From the NCBI RefSeq assembly GCF_018448885.1, contig NZ_RCWB01000009.1:1-64000 (forward strand): a DNA stretch of 64,000 nt. Direction: 5' to 3'. The notes under the pieces are model-generated. The model did not search any database and was not told the origin of the DNA. It saw only the letters and a list, made by a program, of their open reading frames with translations. This DNA comes from Photorhabdus caribbeanensis. Its GTDB lineage: Bacteria > Pseudomonadota > Gammaproteobacteria > Enterobacterales > Enterobacteriaceae. How positions within the stretch are numbered: position 1 is the stretch's first letter; each line of letters opens with the position of its first letter. This document shows positions 1-7,221 of this stretch, piece by piece. Made by a program: the position numbers and the translations under genes.

Positions 1-42
1 AATCTGATATCTTTCTGTCTCGGTCAGTTGTGTATAGGCCAT
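1..42 (-). mobile_element. IS30-family transposase, N-terminal end only (cut by window edge)
   Basis: Seen: on the minus strand an ATG at 42 opens 14 codons (MAYTQLTETERYQI) that run off the left edge, with an AGGAG ribosome site just upstream. This resembles the start of the HTH_38 DNA-binding domain of IS30-type transposases. A perfect 10-bp inverted pair (21-30 with 81-90) spans the start region. Inference: the window begins just inside one end of an insertion sequence. The terminal inverted repeat cannot be fixed from what is visible. Confidence 0.55.
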
Positions 43-288
43 AGCGCATTCTCCTGTGGCGGGAAAGATGCCTACTATAGCAACTGACCGCCTTTCTGAA
101 AAATTGCGCTTATTAGTCGAATCCGCCTGATATTTTTATTTAATGATGGGAGTGATTGCTGAAAATGGTTTATATAAGATATTGATATGGTGGTGGTATA
201 TTCTGGAGGTGAATCATTATAGGATCATTAGCTAATAAAATAGGTGAATGAAAATAAAATAATTCATGAGTAGAGGGGTTTAATTTAA

Positions 289-528
289 ATGGTGGCAGTA
301 AATAATCACTTTTTACCTGTAATGTTTATATTTGGTTTCATAATAACATGCAATATAAATTATATCTTTAGTCAAGATAATTATGTTGCTGAAAATATGA
401 ATTGGAGACTTGGTAAATTGGATAACATTGAATTTTTCAATATTTAAGTACATGGTGAAATTAATACAACTGTTGGAATATTGGATGATGTCACTATTGA
501 AAAAGGCTGCGAGATTAAGAGGTACTGA
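289..528 (+). pseudogene. possible broken small exported or lipoprotein gene
   Basis: Not recognised. An ATG at 289, preceded by GAGGGG, opens a 52-codon frame whose start (residues 8-25) is hydrophobic and contains a lipobox-like GFIITCN. It stops at TAA 445-447. The same frame then stays open for another 26 codons to a TGA at 526-528. One in-frame stop in an otherwise continuous frame suggests a decayed gene of about 80 codons, but AT-rich DNA can give such frames by chance. The rest of 43-665 shows nothing I can support. Confidence 0.25.
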
Positions 529-665
529 TTTTTGTTGATAATCGAGTTCAGTGAATTGGCTTCATCATCGTTGAAGCTTTATAGGCAACAATTCTCACTT
601 ACTGCACAGATCTTAGGACAGACGACTTAAGTATGTGATGATATTTTTGCTGCTACCTTATTTTT

Positions 666-796
666 ACCCTTTTTTTGAAGGGAGTTGTAATTGATTGATT
701 TTATGGATAAATTAATTATCACTTATAAAAAGGGTTTTTTCACTTTTTAGTAGCTATGCTCTTTAAAAATCAGCACGTTAAAGTTAATATGTAACA
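666..796 (+). promoter_or_regulatory. CRISPR leader 1 with IHF site
   Basis: AT-rich leader directly before the first repeat. Seen: an inverted motif pair ACCCTTTTT (666-674) and AAAAAGGGT (727-735) encloses a perfect IHF consensus on the minus strand (688-700, TAATTGATTGATT on the plus strand). The stretch after 735 (CTTTTTAGTAGCTATGCTCT) is shared with the second leader at 11128-11260. Known: type I-F integration uses IHF to fold the leader onto Cas1-Cas2/3. Transcription of the array should start here and run rightward. Confidence 0.85.
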
Positions 797-1479
797 GTGC
801 ACTGCCGTACAGGCAGCTTAGAAAACGCAGCAAGCAATTGATTGACATATAACACCGTGCACTGCCGTACAGGCAGCTTAGAAAGTATGGCACCCGCTGA
901 CTCAACTGTCCATACAGTGCACTGCCGTACAGGCAGCTTAGAAAGTCCTGGTATGGGGAAAACGATGATGAGTACGGTGCACTGCCGTACAGGCAGCTTA
1001 GAAAATATCCGCCCCGTCCTTACTACCAGCCTTCTCGTGCACTGCCGTACAGGCAGCTTAGAAAGGCATTTATGCCAGTCAGATTTAAGGCGCTGAGTGC
1101 ACTGCCGTACAGGCAGCTTAGAAATGTTCTTGAAAGAAAAAAACAAGAAGCTGTCAGTGCACTGCCGTACAGGCAGCTTAGAAACGGTCCTGACTTCTCG
1201 ATATGTAATCGAGAACGTGCACTGCCGTACAGGCAGCTTAGAAAGAACTGCAAATGTTGGCCGGAAGTTCACATACGTGCACTGCCGTACAGGCAGTTTA
1301 GAAAGTCTGGTAAATCAGAAGGCCGGACAATTCAGGGTGCACTGCCGTACAGGCAGCTTGGAAAAAAGAAATACTGAGGGCAGCAAAAGACGCTGAGTGC
1401 ACTGCCGTACAGGCAGCTTAAAAACAGAAGGTTTTCCTCTTCTCCTATCGAGTGTGCTGCTACACAGATAGCTTAGAGT
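797..1479 (+). CRISPR. type I-F CRISPR array 1, 11 repeats plus a degenerate twelfth
   Basis: A 28-bp repeat beginning GTGCACTGCCGTACAGGCAG and ending CTTAGAAA starts at 797, 857, 917, 977, 1037, 1097, 1157, 1217, 1277, 1337 and 1397, exactly 60 bp apart, giving 32-bp spacers. The CTGCC/GGCAG stem is the Cas6f hairpin and CTTAGAAA the 5' handle of the crRNA. Repeats 9, 10 and 11 each carry one change, all in the 3' part. A twelfth copy at 1452-1479 matches at 19 of 28 positions. Decay toward the right and an AT-rich leader at the left agree on rightward transcription. All spacers differ from each other. Confidence 0.97.
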
Positions 1480-1506
1480 ATAATTATTCCTGTTTAGGGA
1501 AGGTAC

Positions 1507-1634
1507 TATACCTGTCATCTTTCAAGTTGCCTCTTTGTTGGCTGCATTCGCTCACCCCAGTCACATAGTTATCTATGCTCCCGGGGATTCACTCCCTTGC
1601 CGTCGCGATGCATCTTGAAATCCATAGGGTATAT
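1507..1634 (-). repeat. ERIC element
   Basis: About 128 bp running TATACCTGTCATCTTTC to the TATAGGGTATA-like end. It contains the ERIC core words: on the minus strand GAATCCCCGGGAGCATAG and GCAGCCAACAAAGAGGC, with AACTTGAAAGATGACAGG at one end and a partial inverted copy at the other. It lies between the array and cas1, so it may be transcribed with the array or with cas1. Confidence 0.9.
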
Positions 1635-1750
1635 GCTGTTAATTAGTAAAGAATTGTAAATTTTTTTAATTTATCTTTGAGATGTTTTACTTGTGTGAAA
1701 TTTATGCATAATATTTGCCATAAGTGAAATTAATTAGGTAATTCTACATT

Positions 1751-2731
1751 ATGGATAACAACTTTTCTCCGAGTGACCTTAAAACTATTTTGCATTCCAA
1801 ACGCTCGAATATTTATTACCTCCAATATTGTCGAGTATTAGTGAATGGTGGCCGTGTTGAGTATGTCACTGATGAAGGAAAGCAATCCCTGTATTGGAAT
1901 ATCCCAATTGCAAATACCACCGTTATTATGTTGGGAACGGGTACTTCTATTACTCAGGCAGCAATGCGTGAATTCGCTAAGGCGGGTGTTTTAGTTGGTT
2001 TTTGTGGTGGTGGAGGCACACCGCTATTTGCGGCTAATGAGGTTGAAGTTGATGTATCTTGGCTGACGCCACAAAGTGAATATCGCCCTACGGAGTATTT
2101 ACAAGATTGGGTGAGTTTCTGGTTTGATGACGAAAAACGATTAGCGGCAGCGATTGCTTTTCAAAAAATTCGTATTGCACAAATTCGTGAACATTGGCTA
2201 AGTAGTCGAATGTTGCGAGATAACTCTTTTATGATTAATCGTGAGAGTTTATTGTCATTACTCACACGTTATGAGCAGAATCTTGCAAATTGTCGTGATA
2301 ATAAAGATTTATTGGCTCAAGAAGCTGTGATGACTAAAGCGTTATACAAACTGGCGGCAAATGCAGTGAGTTACGGCGACTTTGTTCGGGCAAAACGCGG
2401 CGGTGGTGTTGATTTAGCAAACCGTTTTCTTGATCATGGTAATTATCTGGCTTATGGATTGGCGGCTGTTGCAACTTGGGTCATTGGTTTACCACATGGT
2501 CTGGCGGTGTTGCATGGTAAAACCCGTCGTGGTGGTTTGGTTTTTGATGTTGCTGATCTGATTAAAGATGCGTTGGTATTGCCACAAGCATTTATTGCCG
2601 CAATGGTTGGAGAAGATGAACAGGAGTTTCGTCAACGCTGTATTAGTGGGTTTCAAAAAGCTGAGGCATTGGACACTATGATTGATGCCTTGCAAACAAT
2701 TGCTCAACAACTGAGTCAGGTGGCACGATGA
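1751..2731 (+). CDS. cas1: CRISPR-associated endonuclease Cas1, type I-F
   Basis: Integrase that, with Cas2-3, inserts new spacers at the leader end of the array. It has 326 residues, the usual I-F length. Seen: the metal-site residues expected of Cas1, E191 (in EAVMTKALYK), H255 (AVLHGKTRRGG) and D266/D269 (VFDVADLIKD). An N-terminal beta domain (about 1-100) contains the glycine-rich stretch VGFCGGGGTPL. The stop overlaps the cas2-3 start by 4 bp (ATGA), so the two are translationally coupled. The ribosome site is weak (AGG 13 bp before ATG). It appears intact. Confidence 0.97.
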   Translation: MDNNFSPSDLKTILHSKRSNIYYLQYCRVLVNGGRVEYVTDEGKQSLYWNIPIANTTVIMLGTGTSITQAAMREFAKAGVLVGFCGGGGTPLFAANEVEVDVSWLTPQSEYRPTEYLQDWVSFWFDDEKRLAAAIAFQKIRIAQIREHWLSSRMLRDNSFMINRESLLSLLTRYEQNLANCRDNKDLLAQEAVMTKALYKLAANAVSYGDFVRAKRGGGVDLANRFLDHGNYLAYGLAAVATWVIGLPHGLAVLHGKTRRGGLVFDVADLIKDALVLPQAFIAAMVGEDEQEFRQRCISGFQKAEALDTMIDALQTIAQQLSQVAR

Positions 2732-5700
2732 ATATTCTTTTAGTCTCTCAATGTAATAAACGCGCGCTAACAGAAACCCGCCGAATTTTGGATCAATTTG
2801 CTGAGCGTAAAGGTGATAGAACTTGGCAAACGGCTATCACACTGGAAGGTTTAAATACTTTGCGTAAGCTATTGCGTAAAACGGCACGTCGTAATACGGC
2901 GGTTGCTTGCCATTGGATAAAAAGTGGTGGTCAAACTGAGCTGTTATGGATAGTCGGGAATTTGCGACGTTTTAACTCACGGGGAGTTGTACCCACTAAT
3001 ACGACACAACGTGATGTGCTGAAAAGTCAGGATGAAAATCACTGGCATAGTGTAGAAGCTATCAGCTTATTGGCGGCGATTGCCGGGTTATTTCATGATT
3101 TTGGTAAAGCTAATGCATTGTTCCAGCAAGGTTTACAGGGTAATGGGTGCTTTCAACCGTACCGACATGAATGGGTATCTTTGCGGCTTTTTCAGGCATT
3201 TGTTGATAAGCAAGATGATAAGGAGTGGTTGACTTCGTTAAGTCAGATTGAGCCTAGTGATGAGGATAAGATTCTTTCCCGTTTGGTTAAGGATGGTATT
3301 GCTAAAAAATATACGAACCCTTTTACTGATTTACCGCCATTGGCAACCACTGTTGCTTGGCTAATCCTCTCTCATCATCGTCTTCCTGTTTATCCTTCCA
3401 ATTATTCAAACGAACCGCAACTGGAATACATTGATAATTGGTTGACTAAGCACTTAGAACCGTCATGGAACTCAGTCAACATGGATAATAAGGACTGGAG
3501 TAATCAGGATAAACGTGATGTCTGGACATTCCCAAATGGTACACCTATCCGCAGTCAGACTTGGCGTCAGAAAGCACAAAAATTTGCGCGAAGAGCGCTG
3601 CAATCAACGTCATTATCGCAATATGGCAATCTGAACCAGCGTTTCACCAGTCATATGTCTCGACTGGTTTTAATGCTGGCCGATCATCATTATTCATCGT
3701 TGCCTGCAACTTTGGGTTGGCAGGATGTTAACTATGATGTGTTTGCCAATACTGATAGAACCACCGGTAAGTGCAAGCAGCGATTAGATGAACATAATAT
3801 TGGTGTTGGGCAGAATGCTTTATTATTAGGGAGAAGCTTGCCACATATCCGCAAAACGCTACCTGCAATTACTCGTCACAAAGGATTTAAACAACGTAGT
3901 AAAGACGAAAAATATCGCTGGCAAGATCAGGCATTTGATGCGGCGTGTGCTTTGCGTGAGCGTTCAGTAGAACAAGGTTTTTTTGGCATTAATATGGCTT
4001 CTACTGGTTGTGGTAAAACTTTTGCTAATGCACGCATCATGTATGGATTAGCTGATGAAAAACAAGGATGCCGTTTCTCTATCGCTTTGGGGTTAAGAAC
4101 GTTAACGTTACAAACCGGTGATGCATTACGTAAAAGATTGCATTTGGAAGAAGACGATCTGGCGGTGCTTATTGGTTCTCAGGCAGTGAAAGAATTACAT
4201 CAACTCCGCCAAAGGGCGCTTGAGCCTGATGTGGGTAGTATATCCGCGGAAGAGTTATTTGCTGAACACCAGTATGTTAGTTATGACGGTAGCTTAGATG
4301 ATGGGCGTCTGAGTCATTGGTTACGTAAAGATAATAAACTTAATAAGCTGCTTAGCGCCCCTGTATTGGTGGCAACCATCGACCATTTAATTCCCGCTAC
4401 TGAGGGTATTCGTGGTGGGAAGCAAATTGCACCTATGTTGAGATTGCTTACTTCTGATTTAGTGTTAGATGAACCTGATGATTTTGATATTAACGACTTG
4501 TCGGCTTTATGTAGGTTAGTAAACTGGGCAGGATTATTAGGTTCACGGGTATTGCTTTCATCGGCCACATTACCTCCTGCGTTGATTCAGGCATTGTTCA
4601 ATGCTTATCGGGCTGGACGCCAAGATTATCAATTAGCATGTGGTCAACCAGGTGCCCCGGTGAATATCTGTTGTGCTTGGTTTGATGAATATGAAACAAC
4701 TCAACAGGATGTGGTCGATGCATATCAGTTTCAGGAACAGCATAACATTTTCGTTAATAAGCGTATTAGCAGGCTTAAAGAAACGGTGCCATTGCGTAAA
4801 GCTGAACTTGTACCGATTATTTCTGAAAGTCGTAAAGTTAATGGTGTTATTAATACTATCGCCGAAGTGATGCATCACTCTATATTGAAATTGCGTGAGG
4901 AGCATCATCAAACTCATTCATCAGGTAAAACCGTTTCTATTGGTTTAATCCGTATGGCAAATATTGATCCACTGGTTGCTGTTGCACAGCGGTTATTACG
5001 GATACCATCTCCTAAAAATGTACGCATCCATTATTGTGTCTATCACAGCCAGCATCCTTTGGCGATACGTTCTCATCTTGAACATCGGTTGGATTCCACA
5101 TTAACACGATACGATGAAGAAGAGTTGTGGCAGGTGGCGGAAATTCGCAAAGCATTAGAGGAGATGCCAGAGAAGCATCATATTTTTGTCTCACTTGCTA
5201 CATCTGTAGCTGAAGTTGGTCGGGATCATGATTACGACTGGTCCATTGCTGAACCCAGTTCAATGCGTTCATTGATACAACTTGCTGGGCGTATCCAACG
5301 CCATCGGCAAAAAGAGCCAAAGATACCTAATCTGCATATTCTGATGAAAAATTATAAAGCACTTAAAGCGACTGATTTAGAATATCCAGTTTATTGTCGG
5401 CCAGGATTTGAGTCGAAAGATTACCTCCTTGCCAGTCATGATTTACATGAATTACTGGAGCCTGATCAATATGAACTAATTAGTGCATTACCTAGGATTA
5501 GGGAACGAGATGACGCAGGGGAACGTTCACCTTTTCAGAACTTAGTTGATCTTGAGCATCAACGTTTGTGGGATGAACTTCAAGGTGATTCTGATAATGA
5601 ACATGGTTATTGCTCAGCACTTTGGTGGCGTAAACAAGCCTCATGGTGTGCGGAACTCCAACGTCATAAACCGTTTCGTCAATCAGAACCTGACGAACTA

Positions 5701-6153
5701 CATTATTTGTGGCTTGAAGAAGAGGGTGAAGAAGCGAAGTTTATGGCTCTGGACAGCGGCCAGGCAGGGATAAAAGAAAGCGGAGCGTTTGACTATGTGC
5801 CAGAATTAGAGTTCGCACTTGGTGTGAGTGCTTGGATTGGACTTGATACTGAGACGATTTATCAGAATTTGGCTGATATTCATGAAATGGAGTTAAAAGA
5901 CGTAAGCCAGCATTTTGGTGAGATTCGTCTTAGGAAGAAAGATGACGGAGAAGCATGGTGTTACCACCCGTTTTTAGGGGTGTTTAGAGACATTATTGTT
6001 ATTCCATCAATGGATGAATATGAAAACATCGAAGCACTTAAGATTCAGTTTTTGAAATCCAGAGCAATTCAAGCCGAAGCTGATATTGAAGCAGGCAACC
6101 TAGTTGATGGTGAATCGTTTTTTGATGAACTAGAGACAGGCAAGTACGACTAA
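2728..6153 (+). CDS. cas3: Cas2-Cas3 fusion, type I-F nuclease-helicase
   Basis: 1141 residues, full length for the I-F fusion. Cas2 fold at about 1-85 (starts MNILLVSQCNKRAL). HD nuclease from about 105, with H123-D124 in LFHDFGKA. SF2 helicase: Walker A at 423-431 (MASTGCGKT), motif II DEPD at 581-584 in place of DEAH/DECH, motif III LSSATLP around 611, motif VI QLAGRIQRHR at 851-860. It degrades the strand displaced by the Csy complex, and its Cas2 part assembles with Cas1 for spacer acquisition. The stop codon TAA shares its last base with the ATG of the toxin remnant that follows. No disabling change seen. Confidence 0.97.
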   Translation: MNILLVSQCNKRALTETRRILDQFAERKGDRTWQTAITLEGLNTLRKLLRKTARRNTAVACHWIKSGGQTELLWIVGNLRRFNSRGVVPTNTTQRDVLKSQDENHWHSVEAISLLAAIAGLFHDFGKANALFQQGLQGNGCFQPYRHEWVSLRLFQAFVDKQDDKEWLTSLSQIEPSDEDKILSRLVKDGIAKKYTNPFTDLPPLATTVAWLILSHHRLPVYPSNYSNEPQLEYIDNWLTKHLEPSWNSVNMDNKDWSNQDKRDVWTFPNGTPIRSQTWRQKAQKFARRALQSTSLSQYGNLNQRFTSHMSRLVLMLADHHYSSLPATLGWQDVNYDVFANTDRTTGKCKQRLDEHNIGVGQNALLLGRSLPHIRKTLPAITRHKGFKQRSKDEKYRWQDQAFDAACALRERSVEQGFFGINMASTGCGKTFANARIMYGLADEKQGCRFSIALGLRTLTLQTGDALRKRLHLEEDDLAVLIGSQAVKELHQLRQRALEPDVGSISAEELFAEHQYVSYDGSLDDGRLSHWLRKDNKLNKLLSAPVLVATIDHLIPATEGIRGGKQIAPMLRLLTSDLVLDEPDDFDINDLSALCRLVNWAGLLGSRVLLSSATLPPALIQALFNAYRAGRQDYQLACGQPGAPVNICCAWFDEYETTQQDVVDAYQFQEQHNIFVNKRISRLKETVPLRKAELVPIISESRKVNGVINTIAEVMHHSILKLREEHHQTHSSGKTVSIGLIRMANIDPLVAVAQRLLRIPSPKNVRIHYCVYHSQHPLAIRSHLEHRLDSTLTRYDEEELWQVAEIRKALEEMPEKHHIFVSLATSVAEVGRDHDYDWSIAEPSSMRSLIQLAGRIQRHRQKEPKIPNLHILMKNYKALKATDLEYPVYCRPGFESKDYLLASHDLHELLEPDQYELISALPRIRERDDAGERSPFQNLVDLEHQRLWDELQGDSDNEHGYCSALWWRKQASWCAELQRHKPFRQSEPDELHYLWLEEEGEEAKFMALDSGQAGIKESGAFDYVPELEFALGVSAWIGLDTETIYQNLADIHEMELKDVSQHFGEIRLRKKDDGEAWCYHPFLGVFRDIIVIPSMDEYENIEALKIQFLKSRAIQAEADIEAGNLVDGESFFDELETGKYD

Positions 6154-6463
6154 TGTTGCTCTTCTATTGTTTAACACCGTATGCCCAAAGAGATCTGATC
6201 GAAATCCGCCGATTTATCATGAAACAATGGGGACGGCTCAATCACAAAAATATCTGTTGGAACTACGGAGAATCATTCGTCTGCTCGCTGATACTCCTTC
6301 CTTGGGCAAGTTTAGGGCTGATATTGGACTGGATATTTTGAGCTTTCCCTATGTCAGCCATGTCATTTATTACGTAGTGCATGAGCAGCAATTAGTTGTG
6401 TTCGGTGTGCAGCACAAACGTATGATGCCGTTGAACCACCTAGCCGAGCGAGAAGTGATTTAA
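6153..6463 (+). pseudogene. ParE/RelE-type toxin, inactivated by a frameshift
   Basis: Two frames together make one ParE-like toxin of about 100 residues. The first (from ATG 6153) gives MLLFYCLTPYAQRDLIEIRR and FIMKQWGR; the second, from about 6237 to the stop at 6463, gives AQSQKYLLELRRIIRLL, then DILSFPYVSHVIYYVVH and VFGVQHKRMMPLNH. Restoring one G in the run at about 6230-6237 (GGGGACGGCTC) would join them. The start overlaps the cas2-3 stop (TAATG), so it was part of the cas operon. No antitoxin gene is adjacent. Known family: type II toxins acting on gyrase or the ribosome; which one is not evident. A sequencing error could mimic the shift. Confidence 0.8.
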
Positions 6464-6684
6464 TGTAATTGATTTTTTGGGTGGTATATTGATTAATTGT
6501 GATAGTGAGTTTGTGTTGGGTGAAAATTAACCAGTTGTGTTTCGGGTCATGAGTACATTTGAAAAATGAGGTGTGGGATGAAGGGGATAAAAGGGAGGGA
6601 GAGGGTGTACATGTTTTGTCGCTATCGAGAGTGGTTTTATAAGGATGTTAGTAGGTTGTAATGGATATGCATAGCAGCGCCACT
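6464..6684. other. non-coding stretch inside the cas operon, no gene seen
   Basis: Between the toxin remnant and the repeat-like elements. I see no open frame of useful length and no clear terminator, so read-through from cas2-3 into csy1 is possible. Confidence 0.4.
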
Positions 6685-6712
6685 GGGGGACGCTGTCTGT
6701 GCGGTAGTTGAT
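6685..6712 (-). repeat. third, decayed CRISPR-repeat-like element
   Basis: Lies exactly 60 bp from the repeat at 6745. The core resembles the repeat (ACCGCACAGACAG on the minus strand), but the stem is broken at two pairs and the CTTAGAAA handle is lost, so Cas6f processing is not expected. Confidence 0.55.
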
Positions 6713-6744
6713 TTTTGTCTTAAGGTATAATGGACATCTAGATA

Positions 6745-6825
6745 TTTCTAAGCTGCCTGTACGGCAGTTGGTTTCTACTTAAGACTAAAGAAACATGTTT
6801 CTAAGCTGCTTACACAGCAGTTCCC
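6745..6825 (-). ncRNA. CreA-like guide RNA: two CRISPR-repeat-like hairpins enclosing one 25-nt guide
   Basis: On the minus strand, repeat-like copy 1 (6825 to 6798) matches the array repeat at 22 of 28 positions; copy 2 (6772 to 6745) matches at 24 of 28. Both end in an intact CTTAGAAA handle and both keep the 5-bp Cas6f stem. In copy 1 the stem is CTGCT/AGCAG, a compensated change from CTGCC/GGCAG. Between them lies one 25-nt guide starting CATGTTTCTTTAG. Known: CreA antitoxin RNAs of type I systems have this form and direct the effector to the toxin promoter. Inference: this is one, read away from the small ORF at 6957. Its promoter is not clear. Confidence 0.7.
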
Positions 6826-6868
6826 GCATAGTTAAGTATTTTTAAAAATTGATTTCCACATTAAATTA

Positions 6869-6895
6869 TCTACTAAAGAATTAAAGATACATGGG
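6869..6895 (-). promoter_or_regulatory. candidate effector-binding site matched by the repeat-like guide
   Basis: On the minus strand the sequence is CC (6895-6894) followed by CATGTATCTTTAA. The guide begins CATGTTTCTTTAG. Bases 1-5 and 7-12 agree; base 6 differs, which is the position flipped out of pairing in type I effectors. Base 13 differs and pairing is poor beyond, so binding without cutting would be expected. CC is the type I-F PAM. A possible -35 hexamer TTGAAT (6896-6901) for the ORF at 6957 abuts the PAM. Confidence 0.65.
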
Positions 6896-6956
6896 TTGAA
6901 TGATTTGTCGGTGTCGTGTAAGGTATAGCTGTAAATCGTTCATTTAGGAAATAGCT

Positions 6957-7130
6957 ATGAAAAGAAAGCCGAATAGAAAACAAGGGAAGGCAGGAAATCT
7001 GCTGAGTATGGTTATCATGTTACTTATATATTTGCCTTCCGTGACTGATTTCCATAAGGAGTCAAGTCTTGTTCAAGGTCAAAAAGCAATCACAATATCT
7101 GTTACTATCAGTCAAGGTTCTGCTAACTAG
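6957..7130 (+). CDS. 57-residue small membrane peptide, candidate CreT-type toxin
   Basis: Not recognised as a family. ATG at 6957 follows a good AGGAA site (6947-6951). The peptide starts MKRKPNRKQGKAG, strongly basic, then a hydrophobic stretch (about residues 14-28, NLLSMVIMLLIYLPS), then a polar tail ending SQGSAN. Codons 3 and 7 are the rare arginine codon AGA. It stands alone between cas2-3 and csy1, downstream of the guide-matched site. Inference: a toxin kept off by Csy-complex binding, acting either as peptide or as RNA. It could instead be a harmless small protein; no homology is visible to me. Confidence 0.5.
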   Translation: MKRKPNRKQGKAGNLLSMVIMLLIYLPSVTDFHKESSLVQGQKAITISVTISQGSAN

Positions 7131-7154
7131 TAGATTGATTGACTAATAAGCATA

Positions 7155-7183
7155 GCGTTATCTCTCTGTTTGAGAGATAGCGT
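7155..7183 (+). terminator. 12-bp stem-loop before csy1
   Basis: Stem 7155-7166 (GCGTTATCTCTC) pairs with 7172-7183 (two G:U pairs), 5-nt loop. It lies 24 bp after the small ORF and 38 bp before csy1. There is no U-run after it, so it may be an attenuator or RNA-stability element rather than a strong terminator. Confidence 0.45.
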
Positions 7184-7221
7184 ATTCTGATAACCATTAT
7201 TGATAAGGTGAAATAGAGGTT

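Noticed and set aside
784..1518. Several open frames on both strands across the CRISPR array
   Set aside because: They are translations of the repeat (for example SKLPVRQCT on the minus strand), not proteins.
6713..6744. A second guide between repeat-like copies 2 and 3
   Set aside because: Copy 3 cannot fold or give a handle, and I found no CC-flanked seed match for this 32-nt stretch near the cas promoters.
6896..6929. Definite sigma-70 promoter for the small ORF at 6957
   Set aside because: TTGAAT is followed at 17 bp only by a poor -10 (TAAGGT), and TATAGC is at 22 bp; the start point cannot be fixed by eye.
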